In this document: positions 45,744 to 58,375 of the stretch, piece after piece | How the letters are laid out: each line of letters starts with the position of its first letter | Position numbering within the stretch: the first letter of the stretch is position 1 | Source of the DNA: Devosia faecipullorum | GTDB lineage: Bacteria; Pseudomonadota; Alphaproteobacteria; Rhizobiales; Devosiaceae | DNA length: 64,000 nucleotides | Assembly: GCF_015158295.1 (NCBI RefSeq) | Contig: NZ_JACDXV010000001.1 | Location: 124,001-188,000, forward strand | Direction of reading: 5' to 3' | Notes under the pieces: model-generated | The model's input: only the letters and a program-made list of their open reading frames with translations | Told to the model about the DNA's origin: nothing | Database searches by the model: none | Translations under genes and position numbers: made by a program

Positions 45744-46946
45744 CTAGAAGGCGTCGATGGGCAGCACTTCAACGAAGGCCCCTGCGGGCTGGCCGGGATC
45801 ACTTTCGGGCTGCACGATCAGCATGTCGGCATAGGCCAGCGAAGAGGTGTGACCGCTATCGGTCTGGGCGATGGGCATGACTTGCGGCCCGGAGGGCGTA
45901 TGCAGCAGATTGGCGCGCATGAAATGGCGCCGGGCGCTGTTGGGCGGCGTCGGGCCGGCGAGGGGCAGGCGCCAGTGAGCCGGTTCGGCATAGCCCAGCC
46001 AGGCCCGCAATGCCGGCTTGATGAAGACAATGGCGGTGACCATGGCCGAGACCGGATTGCCCGGCAACCCGAAAACCAGGGTCTTGCCGCAAGTGCCGAA
46101 CATCAACGGCTTGCCGGGACGCATATTGATCCGCCAGAAATCCAGCGTCACGCCGAGATCCTTCAAGGCGTCCTGAACCAGATCATGCTCACCCACCGAA
46201 GCGCCGCCGGTGGTGATCAGAATATCGGGCGAGGCCGCGAACGCCTCGGCGAGGCGCTGGCGGAGCAGGACAGGATCGTCAATGGCAATGCCCCAGTCAT
46301 CCACGGCCTGGGCATAGGGGGAGAGCATCGGCGTGAGGCCAAAGCTGTTGGATGCCACGATCTGATCGGGAGCCAGCGCCGTACCGGGGAGAACCAGTTC
46401 GTCGCCGGTGGCGACGAGGCCGATGCGCGGCCGGCGAGCGACGGAAAGCGATGGCTGATTGGCGGCGGCGGCCACGGCAATCTGCATCGGCGTGAGACGC
46501 GATCCGGCCGCGACCAGCACATCACCCGTCATGAAGTCGTTACCCTTGGGCCGGACGCTGTGGCCGAGCCGGGCAGGGCCGGTGAAACGGACTAGGTCGC
46601 CATCCCGCACGGCTTCTTCCTGCATGATGACGGTGTCGGCACCCGGCGGCAGCGGCGCGCCGGTGAAAATGCGCACGGCTTCGCCCGGCCCGATCACGCC
46701 GGAAAAACGCGCCCCTGCCTGCGACATGCCCACAACGCGCAAGGCGACACCCTCGGCCACATCGGCGGCGCGCATGGCATAGCCATCCATGGCGCTGGCA
46801 TCGAAAGGCGGCTGATCATGGGCGGCGATGATTGGCGCGGAGAGCACTCCGCCAGCGGCGGCGGTGAGGGGCACGGATTCCGACAGGGAGGAAGGAACCC
46901 GGGCGAGAATGGCTTGCAGCGCCTGTTCGACGGGCATCAGGCTCAT
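45744..46946 (-). CDS. moeA: Molybdopterin molybdenumtransferase
   Basis: Inserts molybdate into adenylylated molybdopterin to give active Moco. The 400-residue product has [17 protein letters not shown] near residue 48, [20 protein letters not shown], and the MPT-binding domain with [12 protein letters not shown] and [18 protein letters not shown]. Start and moaC stop overlap by four bases. It is part of the trp-moaC-moeA run and its end adjoins the lexA operators. Confidence 0.96.
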   Translation of the reverse strand: MSLMPVEQALQAILARVPSSLSESVPLTAAAGGVLSAPIIAAHDQPPFDASAMDGYAMRAADVAEGVALRVVGMSQAGARFSGVIGPGEAVRIFTGAPLPPGADTVIMQEEAVRDGDLVRFTGPARLGHSVRPKGNDFMTGDVLVAAGSRLTPMQIAVAAAANQPSLSVARRPRIGLVATGDELVLPGTALAPDQIVASNSFGLTPMLSPYAQAVDDWGIAIDDPVLLRQRLAEAFAASPDILITTGGASVGEHDLVQDALKDLGVTLDFWRINMRPGKPLMFGTCGKTLVFGLPGNPVSAMVTAIVFIKPALRAWLGYAEPAHWRLPLAGPTPPNSARRHFMRANLLHTPSGPQVMPIAQTDSGHTSSLAYADMLIVQPESDPGQPAGAFVEVLPIDAF

Positions 46947-47422
46947 GGCTGATGCACATAATCGCCCGACTTGCCGCCGGATTTCTCCAGCAGACGGATG
47001 TCGGAGACGACCATGCCCCGGTCGAGCGCCTTGGCCATGTCGTAAAGGGTGAGCGCAGCCGTCGAGGCGGCGACGAGTGCCTCCATCTCGACGCCGGTCT
47101 GTCCATTGGTTTCCGCGCTGGCGAGGATTTTGATGCTGGCGGCGCCGTCCCCGGCAATGTCCACACTGACTTTGGTGAGCGGGATGGGATGGCAGAGCGG
47201 GATCAGTTCGGCGGTTTTCTTGGCCGCCATAATGCCAGCGATGCGGGCAGCGGCCAGGGCGTCGCCCTTTTTCATGTCGCCAGCCAATATGGCGGCAATG
47301 GTGGCTTCCGCGCCGCTGATCCGCGCCTGGGCAACGGCGCGGCGGCGCGTGACCGACTTGTCGCCGATGTCGACGATATGGGCCTCGCCCCGCTCGTTGA
47401 GATGCGTGAGGCTCCCCGACAC
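46943..47422 (-). CDS. moaC: Cyclic pyranopterin monophosphate synthase
   Basis: Converts 3',8-cyclo-GTP to cPMP in molybdenum-cofactor synthesis. The 159-residue product is typical: [23 protein letters not shown] at the N-terminus (given here in part), [29 protein letters not shown] and the [17 protein letters not shown] segment, with catalytic Lys and Asp in [10 protein letters not shown]. Two bases separate it from trpC and it overlaps moeA by four. Confidence 0.96.
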   Translation of the reverse strand: MSGSLTHLNERGEAHIVDIGDKSVTRRRAVAQARISGAEATIAAILAGDMKKGDALAAARIAGIMAAKKTAELIPLCHPIPLTKVSVDIAGDGAASIKILASAETNGQTGVEMEALVAASTAALTLYDMAKALDRGMVVSDIRLLEKSGGKSGDYVHQP

Positions 47423-47424
47423 GG

Positions 47425-48237
47425 TCAGTGTCCCGTTTCGGCCGCGCCCATCAGCAGCGTCCGCGTGGCGGCGACAACATCGTTCTGCCGCATCAGGCTT
47501 TCACCGACGAGAAAGGTGCCGACATTGCAGCGCTCATCGAGCATTTTGATATGTTCGTGGGTCATGATGCCGCTTTCGCTGACCAGCAGCACATCGTCGG
47601 GAACGCCGGCGGCCAGCGTGACCGTCGTTTCCAGCGTCGTCTCGAAGGTGCGCAGATTGCGATTGTTGATGCCGATGAACTTGGCGTCGAGCGCCAGCGC
47701 CCGATCAAGTTCGAGTTGGTCATGCACTTCGACAAGGGCGTCCATGCCCCATTCCTGCGCGGAATCGAGCAGATAGCGGGCGGCATCGTCGTCCACGGCG
47801 GCGAGGATGACGAGAATGCAATCGGCACCCCAGGAGCGCGCCTCGGCGACCTGATAGGTCTCGAACAGGAAATCCTTGCGCAGGACCGGCAGGCTGGTCG
47901 CGGCGCGGGCCTCGATCATATAGCTCGGAGAGCCCTGAAAGCTGGGACGGTCCGTCAGCACGGAAAGGCAGGCGGCGCCGGCCGTTTCGTAATCCCGGGC
48001 AATCGCGGCGGGGTTGAAATCGGCACGGATCAGGCCCTTGGAGGGGCTGGCCTTTTTCACCTCCGCGATGAGGGCATATTCGCCCCTCGCGCGTTTGTCC
48101 TTGATCGCCTTGACGAAGCCGCGCGGCGCCGGTTGGTCATGCGCAGCCGCGACTACTTCGGCCCAGGGCCGCATGGACTTGGCGGAGGCAATCTCCTCGC
48201 GCTTATAGGCTTCGATCTGCTTGAGAATATCGGTCAT
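47425..48237 (-). CDS. trpC: Indole-3-glycerol phosphate synthase
   Basis: Ring-closing step of tryptophan synthesis. The 270-residue monofunctional TIM barrel shows [16 protein letters not shown] (catalytic Lys and Glu), [40 protein letters not shown] and LVSESGI. There is no fused TrpF. The start overlaps the trpD stop by four bases. Confidence 0.97.
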   Translation of the reverse strand: MTDILKQIEAYKREEIASAKSMRPWAEVVAAAHDQPAPRGFVKAIKDKRARGEYALIAEVKKASPSKGLIRADFNPAAIARDYETAGAACLSVLTDRPSFQGSPSYMIEARAATSLPVLRKDFLFETYQVAEARSWGADCILVILAAVDDDAARYLLDSAQEWGMDALVEVHDQLELDRALALDAKFIGINNRNLRTFETTLETTVTLAAGVPDDVLLVSESGIMTHEHIKMLDERCNVGTFLVGESLMRQNDVVAATRTLLMGAAETGH

Positions 48238-49256
48238 TCCGCTCGTCCGTTCGATGCCGCCACCAGGCGGGCGAGTGTTGTCTTGGCCTTGCCCTTGTCG
48301 ATGGTCTCGCGCGCCAAGGCAATGCCATCCTCGATGGTTTCAACCTTGTCGGCGACCAATAGGGCCGCGCCGGCATTGAGAAGCACCGTATCACGGTAGG
48401 CGCCCGGAGCCCCCTCGAACAAAGCGAGGATGGCCGCGGCATTGTCGGCGGGCTCGCCGCCCAGCAAGTCTTTGGGATCGGTGAGTGAGAGGCCGACCTT
48501 TTCGGGGTGAATTTCAAAGCTGCGCAAATCGCCGTTGGCGATCTGGGCGACGAAATTGGGGCCGGAAGTGGAAAGCTCGTCCAGCCCTTCGCTGGAATGG
48601 ACCACCCAGGCCTTGATGGCGCGATTGGCCAGCAGCGCCGCCGCCACCGGCTCCACCCATTCCTGCGCATAAACGCCGAGCAGGTAACGGCGAACTCCGG
48701 CAGGATTGGATTGGGGGCCGAGAAGGTTGAAGAGGGTCCGCACCCCCAGTTCCGCCCGGGCGGGGCCGACATGGCGCATTGCGGGGTGGTGGTTGGGCGC
48801 GAACATGAAGCCGATATTGGCCTCGGCAATGGTCTTGCCGATCTGCTCCGGCGTCAGGTCGAGCCTGACGCCCAGGGCTTCTAGGGCCTGGGAGGAGCCT
48901 GATTTGGACGACAAGGCCTTGTTGCCGTGCTTGGCGACCGGCACGCCCGCAGCGGCCACGACCAGGGCGGTGGCGGTGGAAATATTGAGGCTGCCGACGC
49001 CGTCGCCGCCCGTGCCCACGATGTCGATGGCGTTTTCGGGCGCGATGACCGGCACCATCTGCTCGCGCAGGATGGAGACGGCGGCGGCGATTTCGCCGAC
49101 GCTCTCACCCTTGATGCGCATGCCCATGAGAAAGGCGCCGATCTGGGCCGAACTGGCCTCGCCGCCCATGATGATTCGCATCACCGAGCGCATTTCCTCG
49201 CCGGTCAGATCCTTACGGTCCGCGATTTTGCCGAGAGCTTGCCTGATGTCCATCAC
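48234..49256 (-). CDS. trpD: Anthranilate phosphoribosyltransferase
   Basis: Transfers ribose phosphate from PRPP to anthranilate. The 340-residue product has the glycine-rich PRPP loop [16 protein letters not shown] near residue 79, [21 protein letters not shown], and [18 protein letters not shown] with the second metal/anthranilate site. It overlaps trpG by four bases and trpC by four, giving tight coupling. Not fused to TrpG, unlike in enterobacteria. Confidence 0.97.
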   Translation of the reverse strand: MMDIRQALGKIADRKDLTGEEMRSVMRIIMGGEASSAQIGAFLMGMRIKGESVGEIAAAVSILREQMVPVIAPENAIDIVGTGGDGVGSLNISTATALVVAAAGVPVAKHGNKALSSKSGSSQALEALGVRLDLTPEQIGKTIAEANIGFMFAPNHHPAMRHVGPARAELGVRTLFNLLGPQSNPAGVRRYLLGVYAQEWVEPVAAALLANRAIKAWVVHSSEGLDELSTSGPNFVAQIANGDLRSFEIHPEKVGLSLTDPKDLLGGEPADNAAAILALFEGAPGAYRDTVLLNAGAALLVADKVETIEDGIALARETIDKGKAKTTLARLVAASNGRAE

Positions 49257-49852
49257 GCGGCCTTTTCCAAGTTGAAATCGCGCGCAATGTTGAGGAAATT
49301 CTGTAGCAGCGCGTGGCCGTTCTCGGAGGCGATGCTTTCGGGATGGAATTGCACGCCATGCAGGGGCAGGCTCTTGTGCTGCATGCCCATGACGAGGCCG
49401 TCATCGGTGGTTGCCGTGACCTCCAGAACATCGGGCAGGGTCTCCGCGCTGACGATCAGCGAGTGATAGCGCGTGGCTTCAAATCCGGCGTTGAGGCCAC
49501 GGAAAATGCCCTTGCCATTGTGATTGATGCGGCTGGTCTTGCCGTGGAACAGGCTCGGCGCGCGGATGACTTCGCCGCCCAGCGCCTGGCCCATGGCCTG
49601 ATGGCCAAGGCAGACGCCCAGCATGGGAATGTCCGCCTTGAAGCGATCGATGACCGCAAGGCAGATGCCGGCCTCGTTCGGCGTGCACGGACCGGGCGAA
49701 AGCACGATGGCCTCCGGCGCCATGGCGGCAATTTCATCAAGCGTAATCTTGTCGTTACGTCTGACGCAGATGTCCGCGCCCAGTTCGCCAAGGAAATGGA
49801 CGAGATTGTAGGTGAAACTGTCGTAATTATCGATGACGAGAATCTTGGTCAT
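49253..49852 (-). CDS. trpG: Anthranilate synthase component II (glutamine amidotransferase)
   Basis: Supplies ammonia from glutamine to TrpE. The 199-residue class I amidotransferase has the nucleophile Cys81 in [14 protein letters not shown], the oxyanion segment [12 protein letters not shown] and the late catalytic His/Glu in GVQFHPESI. It may also serve aminodeoxychorismate synthase, since no separate pabA is seen here. A 224-base gap to trpE contains a probable dispersed repeat. Confidence 0.95.
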   Translation of the reverse strand: MTKILVIDNYDSFTYNLVHFLGELGADICVRRNDKITLDEIAAMAPEAIVLSPGPCTPNEAGICLAVIDRFKADIPMLGVCLGHQAMGQALGGEVIRAPSLFHGKTSRINHNGKGIFRGLNAGFEATRYHSLIVSAETLPDVLEVTATTDDGLVMGMQHKSLPLHGVQFHPESIASENGHALLQNFLNIARDFNLEKAA

Positions 49853-50076
49853 TTTGGCTCGGTCCTCAGTAGGCTGTTTCTAACCAAAGGGGCATTGCGG
49901 CCAGCGCAGCGATCCCTGTTTTCAGAACCAGCCCCGCCATCGATTTGACGATCTCTCAATGACGTCACCACGGGACCTCTCCCTATGGTCCATGCGATGC
50001 GGCATCGAGCCATGGATTGTCCGGACCGGCCGGGCAATGACGGTGAAGGGAAGCATGGTAGACGTCTGCGCTGCCA
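49853..50076. repeat. trpE-trpG spacer with probable dispersed intergenic repeat
   Basis: The other trp genes here overlap or nearly touch, but trpE and trpG are 224 bases apart. The middle (about 49985-50040) holds GCATCGAGCCATGGATTGTC and CGGACCGGCCGGGCAATGAC. Read on the minus strand, this encodes the conceptual string RPVRTIHGSMPHRMDHR, which I recall as typical of scattered intergenic repeats in this group. No gene or clear terminator is seen. Confidence 0.4.
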
Positions 50077-51585
50077 TCATTGCCCCAAACCTGCCTCGCC
50101 GGCATAGCGTAGCGCTTCTTCGGCGGCGCTGAAAAGGGCGCGCGCCTTGTTCTCGCATTCGAGTTGCTCAAGCTCCGGCTTGCTGTCGGCGACGATACCG
50201 GCGCCGGACTGCACATATAGCGTGTTGTCCTTGACGATGCCGGTGCGCAACACAATGCAGGTATCCAAGGTGCCGTCGGCGCCGAAATAGCCGACACAAC
50301 CGCCATAAATGCCACGGCGCGACTTTTCCAGCTCGTCGATGATCTCCATGGCCCGCACCTTCGGCGCGCCGGAAACCGTGCCCGCCGGGAAGCCCGCCGA
50401 GAGGGCATCGACGAAATCATATTGCGGGTCCAGCACACCGACCACGTTGGAAACGATGTGCATGACGTGCGAATAATATTCGAGGAAGAACTTGTCCGTA
50501 ACCTTGACCGTACCGGTCTTGGCGACGCGGCCCACATCGTTGCGGCCAAGATCGAGCAGCATCAGATGCTCGGACAATTCCTTGGGATCGGACAGGAGTT
50601 CTTCCGCCAGTTCCTTGTCCCGCGCCGGGCTGTCTCCGCGCTTGCGGGTTCCGGCGATGGGTCGGATGGTCACGTCGCCGTCCTGCACGCGGACGAGGAT
50701 TTCCGGGCTCGATCCGGCAATCGCGAAGCTGCCGAAATCAAGGAAATACATATAGGGGCTGGGATTGGTCCGCCGCAGCGCCCGGTAAAGCGCCGTCGGC
50801 GGCAGGGTAAAATCGGCCGAGAAGCGCTGGCTCAGCACGACCTGGAAAATATCCCCGGCGCTGATGTAGTCCTTGGCGCGCGCCACCATGCTGAAATAGT
50901 CGTCTCGGGACGTATTGCTGGTGACGGCAATGGATTCGAGATCGGTCAGCGCGGGACTGGTGGGCAGGGCCCTTGACAGCCGGGATATGGCGTCGTCGAT
51001 GCGGCTTTCTGCGGCCTCCAGCGCCTGCGCGGCGGTGACGCCGGCGCGGACATAGGCGGGGGCGGTCAGGTAAAGCTCGTCCTTGACCGTATCGAAAATG
51101 GCGAGCAGCGATGGCCGCATCAGGATTGCTTCTGGCGTCTGCAGATCGTCCGGATTGCCGTTCGGCAGCACTTCCATGTAGCGGACCATCTCATAGCCGA
51201 GATAGCCATAAATGCCCGCCGATTGCGGCGGCAGGCCAGCCGGCATCTCGATCCGGCTTTCGGCCACGAGGGCGCGCAGTGCATCGAGCGGCATGTCATC
51301 CAGCGGCTCGAAAGCCTCGGGAGCCGATTGCGCCGAGCGATTGATCGCCGCCTTGCCGTCTTCGACCTTGAGGATCAGGTCGGGCAACAGGCCGATGATG
51401 GAATAACGGCCGCGCGTGGTGCCATCCTGAACGCTTTCCAGCAGGAAGGAATGCGTACGCCCGGCCGCGAGCTTGAGATAGGTGCCGATCGGCGTTTCCA
51501 GGTCGGCCACGACGCGACGCCAGACGATTCCAGACTTTCCGGCGTCATATTGCGCGGCAAAGGTCTTGGAAAAGTCGTCGTCCAT
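50077..51585 (-). CDS. trpE: Anthranilate synthase component I
   Basis: Chorismate-utilising enzyme committing carbon to tryptophan. The 502-residue product has the feedback-inhibition segment LLESVQDGTTRGRYSIIG near residue 48, then GDIFQVVLSQRF, NPSPYMYFLDFG, IRPIAGTRKRGDS, LDLGRNDVGRVAK and GAPKVRAMEIIDELE. It is not fused to TrpG, unlike the TrpEG fusion of Rhizobiaceae. It begins 29 bases after the foldase stop, so it may be transcribed from the upstream promoter. Confidence 0.96.
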   Translation of the reverse strand: MDDDFSKTFAAQYDAGKSGIVWRRVVADLETPIGTYLKLAAGRTHSFLLESVQDGTTRGRYSIIGLLPDLILKVEDGKAAINRSAQSAPEAFEPLDDMPLDALRALVAESRIEMPAGLPPQSAGIYGYLGYEMVRYMEVLPNGNPDDLQTPEAILMRPSLLAIFDTVKDELYLTAPAYVRAGVTAAQALEAAESRIDDAISRLSRALPTSPALTDLESIAVTSNTSRDDYFSMVARAKDYISAGDIFQVVLSQRFSADFTLPPTALYRALRRTNPSPYMYFLDFGSFAIAGSSPEILVRVQDGDVTIRPIAGTRKRGDSPARDKELAEELLSDPKELSEHLMLLDLGRNDVGRVAKTGTVKVTDKFFLEYYSHVMHIVSNVVGVLDPQYDFVDALSAGFPAGTVSGAPKVRAMEIIDELEKSRRGIYGGCVGYFGADGTLDTCIVLRTGIVKDNTLYVQSGAGIVADSKPELEQLECENKARALFSAAEEALRYAGEAGLGQ

Positions 51586-51614
51586 TTTGGTCTGGTTCCG
51601 TGTTCTGGCTCGGC

Positions 51615-53489
51615 CTATTCGCCGAAATTTTGGATAAGCAGCTGATTGAGCGCCTGCTGGTTGACCCGCAACCCGGCATCGTCGCGCAGGGCCGAGACGA
51701 ATTCGGCATAGAAACCATTGCGGGCTTCGTTGCCGAGGCTGGCAAGGATCTGTGCGTCGAGGGCGTCAGCCGGGGCGGCATTGTCCACCACGTCAAAGAT
51801 GATGAACTCGCCGCTTTCGCTGACCACCGATCCCTTGTGGCCCGGGCCGCCGGCAAAGACCGCCGAGGCCAGCGTGCCGTCGATGAAGCCATCGTCGGAG
51901 CCGAAACGGGTAAAGGGGGTGCTGATCTGGGGGAATGTATTCAGCTCGAAGGCAATATCCGCCAGCGCCTCGCCGTTCTCCAACCGGGTGACCACAGTCT
52001 CGGACAGTGCCAGAAGAGCCTCGTTGACGCGCTGCTCGGTAATGGCGGCGACGATGGCGTCACGCACCTCGTCCAGCGTCTGGTCGCGGGCAGGCTCGAC
52101 ATTTTTGAGGTCGAACCACAGATGCGCATTGCCGCCCAGCGCTACGGAAGGAAGCAATTGCCCGTCCTGGGCCCTGAAAATCGCCTGAGCCACGCGGGCA
52201 TAGTCGGTCGGGGCCAGATTGGGCAGGGCGGACAGTTCCGCGCCCGAAGCGGTGACATCGATCTCGTAAACGTCAAGGCCGAACCGGTCGCCGATGGCGT
52301 CGAGAGGCTGGAAGGCAGCCCGCAATTCCTCGATCTGGTCGAGAACGTCGTTGATTTCGGTCCGGGCTGCGGCGGTGCCGAGGCGCGCGACGATGTCGGC
52401 GCGGGCTTCTTCCAGCGTCGGCTGGCCCTGGGATTCGATGGCGGCGACATGCACGGCGCGCTTGCCGCCAATGCCGGCGATAATGGCGAATTCGCCTTCG
52501 GCAAGGCCGAATGCAGCCTCGGCCAACCTTGCATCGGTCACCTGGCTCCGCGCCAGGGTACCAAGACTGGTGGGGGTAACGCCGGCTTCGGCGATCAGCG
52601 CGCCGAAATCAGTGCCCGCAGCGAGCCCTGCTTCAAACTGCGCCTCGCGCTCCGGTGTATTGAGGACCACCTGTTCGATGGTGCGGCGCTCGGGCGTGGT
52701 CATCGTATCCTTGACCCGCTCGAACTCGGCGGCAATCTCGGCCTCCTCGAAGGTCCGGGTCGCAGCAAGCGAGGCGAGAGACAGGTCGAGCAATTGCACC
52801 TTGCGCGTCTCGACAGTGCGATATTCGCCCTGATGCTCGGTGAGATAGGCCGAAAGCTCGGCTTCGGTCGGCTCGGCAGGCGTTTCGATATTGGTCTCGC
52901 CCAGCGCGATATAATCGATCGTGCGCGTCGCCGAAGCATAATCGGTAACCAGTTCGATGGCCACCGAAGGCAGGCCGATATTGGCAAAGAGCGAGTCGGT
53001 GAGCTGGTCGCGCTTGGCCTCGTCGCCGCGCACGGCGAAATATTCGGCCTCGGTCCAGCCGGCGCGTTGCAGCGTCTGCGAGAAAATTGCCGGCTCAAAC
53101 GTGCCAAGCGTGCCCTGGAACGAGGGATCTTCGCGCAGCATCTGCCCCAGCTTTGCATCGGACACACCAAGCCCGAACTGATCAGCAAGGCCGTCCAGTG
53201 CCGCGCCTTCCGACAGGCCCAGCAGCACTGCGGTAGGAATGCCCATCGCTTGCGCCTGGCTGGTGGTGGGAATGGTGCCGATCTGGCTCGACAGGGCGTT
53301 GACCTGGCTCTGATAGGCCCGCAGGAATTGCCGCGCGCTGATCTCTTCGTTTCCGACGCGGGCGACATTGCTGCTGCCCAGATCGACGATCACATTATTG
53401 ATGCCGAAGCCCGCGACGCCGACAAGGAGAAATGCGCCAAGAATTTTTCCCGGCCAGGATTTTGCAAAATCACGCAAACCATCGAGCAT
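51615..53489 (-). CDS. SurA/PpiD-type periplasmic peptidyl-prolyl isomerase
   Basis: Membrane-anchored periplasmic foldase, 624 residues. One N-terminal helix (about residues 16-34, LGAFLLVGVAGFGINNVIV) is followed by a SurA-N-like chaperone region (VARVGNEEISARQFLRAYQ), a central parvulin-like PpiC part (about 235-350) and a C-terminal domain. The parvulin residues look degenerate, so chaperone activity may dominate. In alphaproteobacteria this gene regularly stands between trpE and tpiA, as here. It is divergent from tpiA with a 122-base promoter gap. Confidence 0.9.
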   Translation of the reverse strand: MLDGLRDFAKSWPGKILGAFLLVGVAGFGINNVIVDLGSSNVARVGNEEISARQFLRAYQSQVNALSSQIGTIPTTSQAQAMGIPTAVLLGLSEGAALDGLADQFGLGVSDAKLGQMLREDPSFQGTLGTFEPAIFSQTLQRAGWTEAEYFAVRGDEAKRDQLTDSLFANIGLPSVAIELVTDYASATRTIDYIALGETNIETPAEPTEAELSAYLTEHQGEYRTVETRKVQLLDLSLASLAATRTFEEAEIAAEFERVKDTMTTPERRTIEQVVLNTPEREAQFEAGLAAGTDFGALIAEAGVTPTSLGTLARSQVTDARLAEAAFGLAEGEFAIIAGIGGKRAVHVAAIESQGQPTLEEARADIVARLGTAAARTEINDVLDQIEELRAAFQPLDAIGDRFGLDVYEIDVTASGAELSALPNLAPTDYARVAQAIFRAQDGQLLPSVALGGNAHLWFDLKNVEPARDQTLDEVRDAIVAAITEQRVNEALLALSETVVTRLENGEALADIAFELNTFPQISTPFTRFGSDDGFIDGTLASAVFAGGPGHKGSVVSESGEFIIFDVVDNAAPADALDAQILASLGNEARNGFYAEFVSALRDDAGLRVNQQALNQLLIQNFGE

Positions 53490-53611
53490 TTCAAACGTTC
53501 CAGTTTGGGGTCATAGCCTTTACCCAAGGGCAGGGGCCGGACTAGTAAGACAATTCGACTGCCGGGGTTAGGACAAAGCCCTCTCCGGCGCAAGAGGCAG
53601 GAGTAGCAAGA

Positions 53612-54367
53612 TTGACGACCATTTCACCGCTGATCGCCGGAAACTGGAAGATGAACGGGCTCACCCACTCGCTGGAAGAGCTTGCTGAACTGGCGCGTCT
53701 GCTGACGGCCGGCGCTGCTCCGCGCGCCGTGGTTGCGATCTGCCCGCCCGCCACTTTGTTGGCAATCGTGGCGGCACAGGGCGCCTCAAGCGGCATTCTC
53801 GCTGGTGGCCAGGATTGCCACATGGCAGCATCGGGCGCCCATACCGGCGACATTTCGGCGGGAATGATCGCCGATACCGGTGCGCAATTCGTCATCGTGG
53901 GGCATTCCGAGCGCCGCGCTGACCACAACGAGACCGATGATGTGGTGCGCGCCAAGGCCGAAGCGGCCATCGGCGCCGGCCTCAAGCCGATCATATGCGT
54001 TGGGGAAACCGAAGCGCAGCGCGACGCCGGCGAAGCCGAATCCGTGGTGGCGGCGCAATTGGCCGGTTCCATTCCCGATGCCGCCGAACAGCACGAAGTC
54101 GTTATCGCCTATGAGCCGGTCTGGGCCATCGGCACCGGGCGTACGCCGACGCTTGAAGACATCGCTGCCATGCATGCCTCCATCCGCTCTAGGCTCGAGG
54201 GCCGCTTCGGCGCTGACCACGCCGCCACTATCCGCATCCTCTACGGCGGGTCGATGAAACCGCAGAATGCCCGCGATATTCTGGCCATCGAAAACGTCAA
54301 TGGCGGCCTTGTTGGTGGCGCGAGCCTCTTGGCAAAGGACTTCTATACGATTATCTCGGCTGTGTAG
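53612..54367 (+). CDS. tpiA: Triose-phosphate isomerase
   Basis: Interconverts dihydroxyacetone phosphate and glyceraldehyde 3-phosphate. The start is a TTG with AGGAG eight bases upstream (53599-53603). Active-site residues are Lys13 (AGNWKMNG), the His in [10 protein letters not shown] and the Glu in [11 protein letters not shown], with the phosphate loop in ILYGGSMKP. The length of 251 residues is normal. Confidence 0.97.
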   Translation: MTTISPLIAGNWKMNGLTHSLEELAELARLLTAGAAPRAVVAICPPATLLAIVAAQGASSGILAGGQDCHMAASGAHTGDISAGMIADTGAQFVIVGHSERRADHNETDDVVRAKAEAAIGAGLKPIICVGETEAQRDAGEAESVVAAQLAGSIPDAAEQHEVVIAYEPVWAIGTGRTPTLEDIAAMHASIRSRLEGRFGADHAATIRILYGGSMKPQNARDILAIENVNGGLVGGASLLAKDFYTIISAV

Positions 54368-54516
54368 CTGAACGGAACGCTGTCCGGTTGGGGCGAATAA
54401 TCGCCGCGACCGGCTGGTATTTGCCGTTAGAGGGGTGTATGACCCCCCATCCTTTCATAACCGGAGCTGGTGGCTTTTTCACCCGATCCGGCCTGACGCG
54501 AAGACAAGACCGACAC

Positions 54517-54993
54517 ATGGCCAATGCTCTGCTCGCCGCCTATCTGCTGATCGTATTGGCGCTGATCGTGGTAATCCTGATGCAGCGCTCCGAAGGTGGC
54601 GCGCTGGGCATAGGTGGCGGCAATAATGGCATGATGGCGCCGCGCGGGTCGGGCAATCTGATGACCCGCACCACGGCCATCCTTGCCACTCTGTTTTTTG
54701 CCTCGGCCATCGGGCTGACCCTGTTGAGCGAACTGGACCGCACGACGTCCGACATTCTTCGGAATGCCACGACGACGCCCGAGGGGCAGCAGCCGGCCAC
54801 CGTTCTCGACGCGCTCGGCGCCATGCAGGGCGATCTGCCGATTCCTGCGCAGACGACCCCCGCCGCTCCGGCCGAGACCACCGGCACCGACCTGCCCGTG
54901 CCCGCCGCTCCCGCTGAGACCGAAATCACGCCCGACGCCGACACGATGATGGCGCCTGCGCCTGAAACGCCGTCCGCGCCGACGGGCAATTGA
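54517..54993 (+). CDS. secG: Preprotein translocase subunit SecG
   Basis: Small Sec translocon subunit that assists SecA-driven export. The ATG at 54517 gives MANALLAAYLLIVLALIVVI; upstream in-frame codons are not conserved. Two helices (residues about 3-22 and 54-73) flank the conserved cytoplasmic loop LMQRSEGGALGIGGGN. A Pro/Ala/Thr/Glu-rich, low-complexity tail of about 80 residues follows, common in alphaproteobacterial SecG. The length is 158 residues. Confidence 0.95.
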   Translation: MANALLAAYLLIVLALIVVILMQRSEGGALGIGGGNNGMMAPRGSGNLMTRTTAILATLFFASAIGLTLLSELDRTTSDILRNATTTPEGQQPATVLDALGAMQGDLPIPAQTTPAAPAETTGTDLPVPAAPAETEITPDADTMMAPAPETPSAPTGN

Positions 54994-55016
54994 TCCGCCG
55001 AAAGGCGTAACCGGAA

Positions 55017-55048
55017 AAGGGGATGGCGACATCCCCTTCTTCTTTTTG
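55017..55048 (+). terminator. Rho-independent terminator after secG
   Basis: Perfect nine-bp stem AAGGGGATG (55017-55025) and CATCCCCTT (55030-55038) with a GCGA tetraloop, followed by CTTCTTTTTG. It is one of the clearest terminators in the window and separates secG from pyrG. Confidence 0.9.
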
Positions 55049-55099
55049 TGTAGAGCGGGCTTCCCACTCTGCGAATCGTTGTTGATATGCTTATGGTGA

Positions 55100-56734
<1,635 letters not shown>

Positions 56735-56813
56735 CCGGGCGGGGTTCTTGCCACGCAAGGGCAAGCCCGCTAAGCACTCGAGCTGACATTTCAAGACTAT
56801 TCAGGACTGCCAA

Positions 56814-58313
56814 GTGAGCCTCGTCGATACCCGCACCCCCGACAAGAAGCGCCTGATTTCCGGTTCGACCGGCGATTGGGAAGTGATCATCGGCATGGAA
56901 GTGCATGCGCAGGTGACCAGCGAAAGCAAGCTGTTCTCCGGCTCATCTACCGAGTTCGGCAATCCTCCCAATGCCAATGTCAGCTTCGTGGATGCGGCCA
57001 TGCCCGGCATGCTGCCGACCATCAACGAGGAATGCGTGCGCCAGGCCGTGCGCACCGGTCTTGGCCTCAAGGCCCAGATCAACAAGCGCTCAGTGTTCGA
57101 CCGGAAGAATTATTTCTATCCCGACCTGCCGCAGGGCTATCAGATCTCCCAGTTCAAGGATCCCATTGTAGGCGAGGGCAAGGTGCTGCTCGACGTCGAT
57201 GGCGAGCAGATCGAGATCGGCATCGAGCGGCTGCATCTGGAGCAGGACGCGGGCAAGTCGATCCACGACCAGCATCCGAACATGAGCTTCGTGGACCTGA
57301 ACCGCTCCGGCGTGGCGCTGATGGAAATCGTCTCCAAGCCTGACCTGCGCTCGTCCGAGGAAGCCAAGGCCTATCTCTCCAAGCTGCGCACCATTCTGCG
57401 CTATCTGGGCACCTGCGACGGCAATATGGAGCAGGGCTCCATGCGCGCCGACGTCAACGTGTCGGTGCGTCGCCCGGGCGGTGAATTCGGTACGCGCTGC
57501 GAGATCAAGAACGTCAATTCCATCCGCTTTGCGGGCCAGGCCATCGAATATGAAGCCCGCCGCCAGATCGACATTCTGGAAGATGGCGGCTCGATCGATC
57601 AGGAAACCCGCCTGTTCGACCCCAAGAATGGCGAGACCCGGTCGATGCGCTCCAAGGAAGAAGCGCATGACTATCGCTATTTCCCCGATCCCGACCTGCT
57701 GCCGCTCGAATTCGACGATGCGTTCGTCGCCGGTCTCGCCAAAGACCTCCCTGAACTTCCCGACGAGAAGCAGGCGCGTTTCATTGCCGATTATGGCGTG
57801 ACGCCATACGATTCCATGGTGCTGACGCTCGACCGCGAAACCGCCGATTATTACGAAGCCTGTGTCGGTCACGATGGAAGCAAGCGCGACGGCAAGGCCG
57901 TGGCCAATATCCTCAATGGTGACGTGGCGGCCTTTGCCAATAGCCAGGGCCTCGCCGTGTGGGAAACTCATCTCAAGCCGGCGCAGATCGCCGGGCTGGT
58001 CGATCTTATCGCCGGCGGCACGATTTCGTCCAAGGGCGGCAAGGACGTGCTGCAAATCCTGATCGCCGAGGAGCCGGAAGGCGAGCCGGCTGAAATCGTC
58101 GAGCGGCGCGGCCTCAAGCAGGTGACCGATCTGGGCGCCATCGAGAAGATCGTCGATGAGATCATCGCCGCCAATCCCGACCAGGTCGAGAAGGTCAAGG
58201 CCAAGCCGACCATGATCGGCTGGTTCGTCGGCCAGGCCATGAAGGCATCGGGCGGCAAGGCCAATCCGCAGGCGCTGAATGATCTCATGAAAGCCAAGCT
58301 CGGGATCGAATGA
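56814..58313 (+). CDS. gatB: Aspartyl/glutamyl-tRNA amidotransferase subunit B
   Basis: Kinase/amidotransferase subunit that converts mischarged Glu-tRNA-Gln (and Asp-tRNA-Asn) to the amidated form. The GTG start gives [14 protein letters not shown]. Landmarks are [13 protein letters not shown] near residue 22, [42 protein letters not shown] and [10 protein letters not shown], with the C-terminal tail domain ending [16 protein letters not shown]. The length is 499 residues. GatA and GatC must be elsewhere. Confidence 0.97.
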   Translation: MSLVDTRTPDKKRLISGSTGDWEVIIGMEVHAQVTSESKLFSGSSTEFGNPPNANVSFVDAAMPGMLPTINEECVRQAVRTGLGLKAQINKRSVFDRKNYFYPDLPQGYQISQFKDPIVGEGKVLLDVDGEQIEIGIERLHLEQDAGKSIHDQHPNMSFVDLNRSGVALMEIVSKPDLRSSEEAKAYLSKLRTILRYLGTCDGNMEQGSMRADVNVSVRRPGGEFGTRCEIKNVNSIRFAGQAIEYEARRQIDILEDGGSIDQETRLFDPKNGETRSMRSKEEAHDYRYFPDPDLLPLEFDDAFVAGLAKDLPELPDEKQARFIADYGVTPYDSMVLTLDRETADYYEACVGHDGSKRDGKAVANILNGDVAAFANSQGLAVWETHLKPAQIAGLVDLIAGGTISSKGGKDVLQILIAEEPEGEPAEIVERRGLKQVTDLGAIEKIVDEIIAANPDQVEKVKAKPTMIGWFVGQAMKASGGKANPQALNDLMKAKLGIE

Positions 58314-58336
58314 TCCGGACCACAAGTTCATTTGCG

Positions 58337-58370
58337 AAGGGCCGCCCCAGCCGGGCGGCCCTTTCTATTT
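58337..58370 (+). terminator. Terminator between gatB and the EamA transporter gene
   Basis: Perfect 11-bp stem AAGGGCCGCCC (58337-58347) and GGGCGGCCCTT (58353-58363) with a five-base loop, followed by TCTATTT. It stands between convergent genes and mainly serves gatB. Confidence 0.85.
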
Positions 58371-58375
58371 GACCT

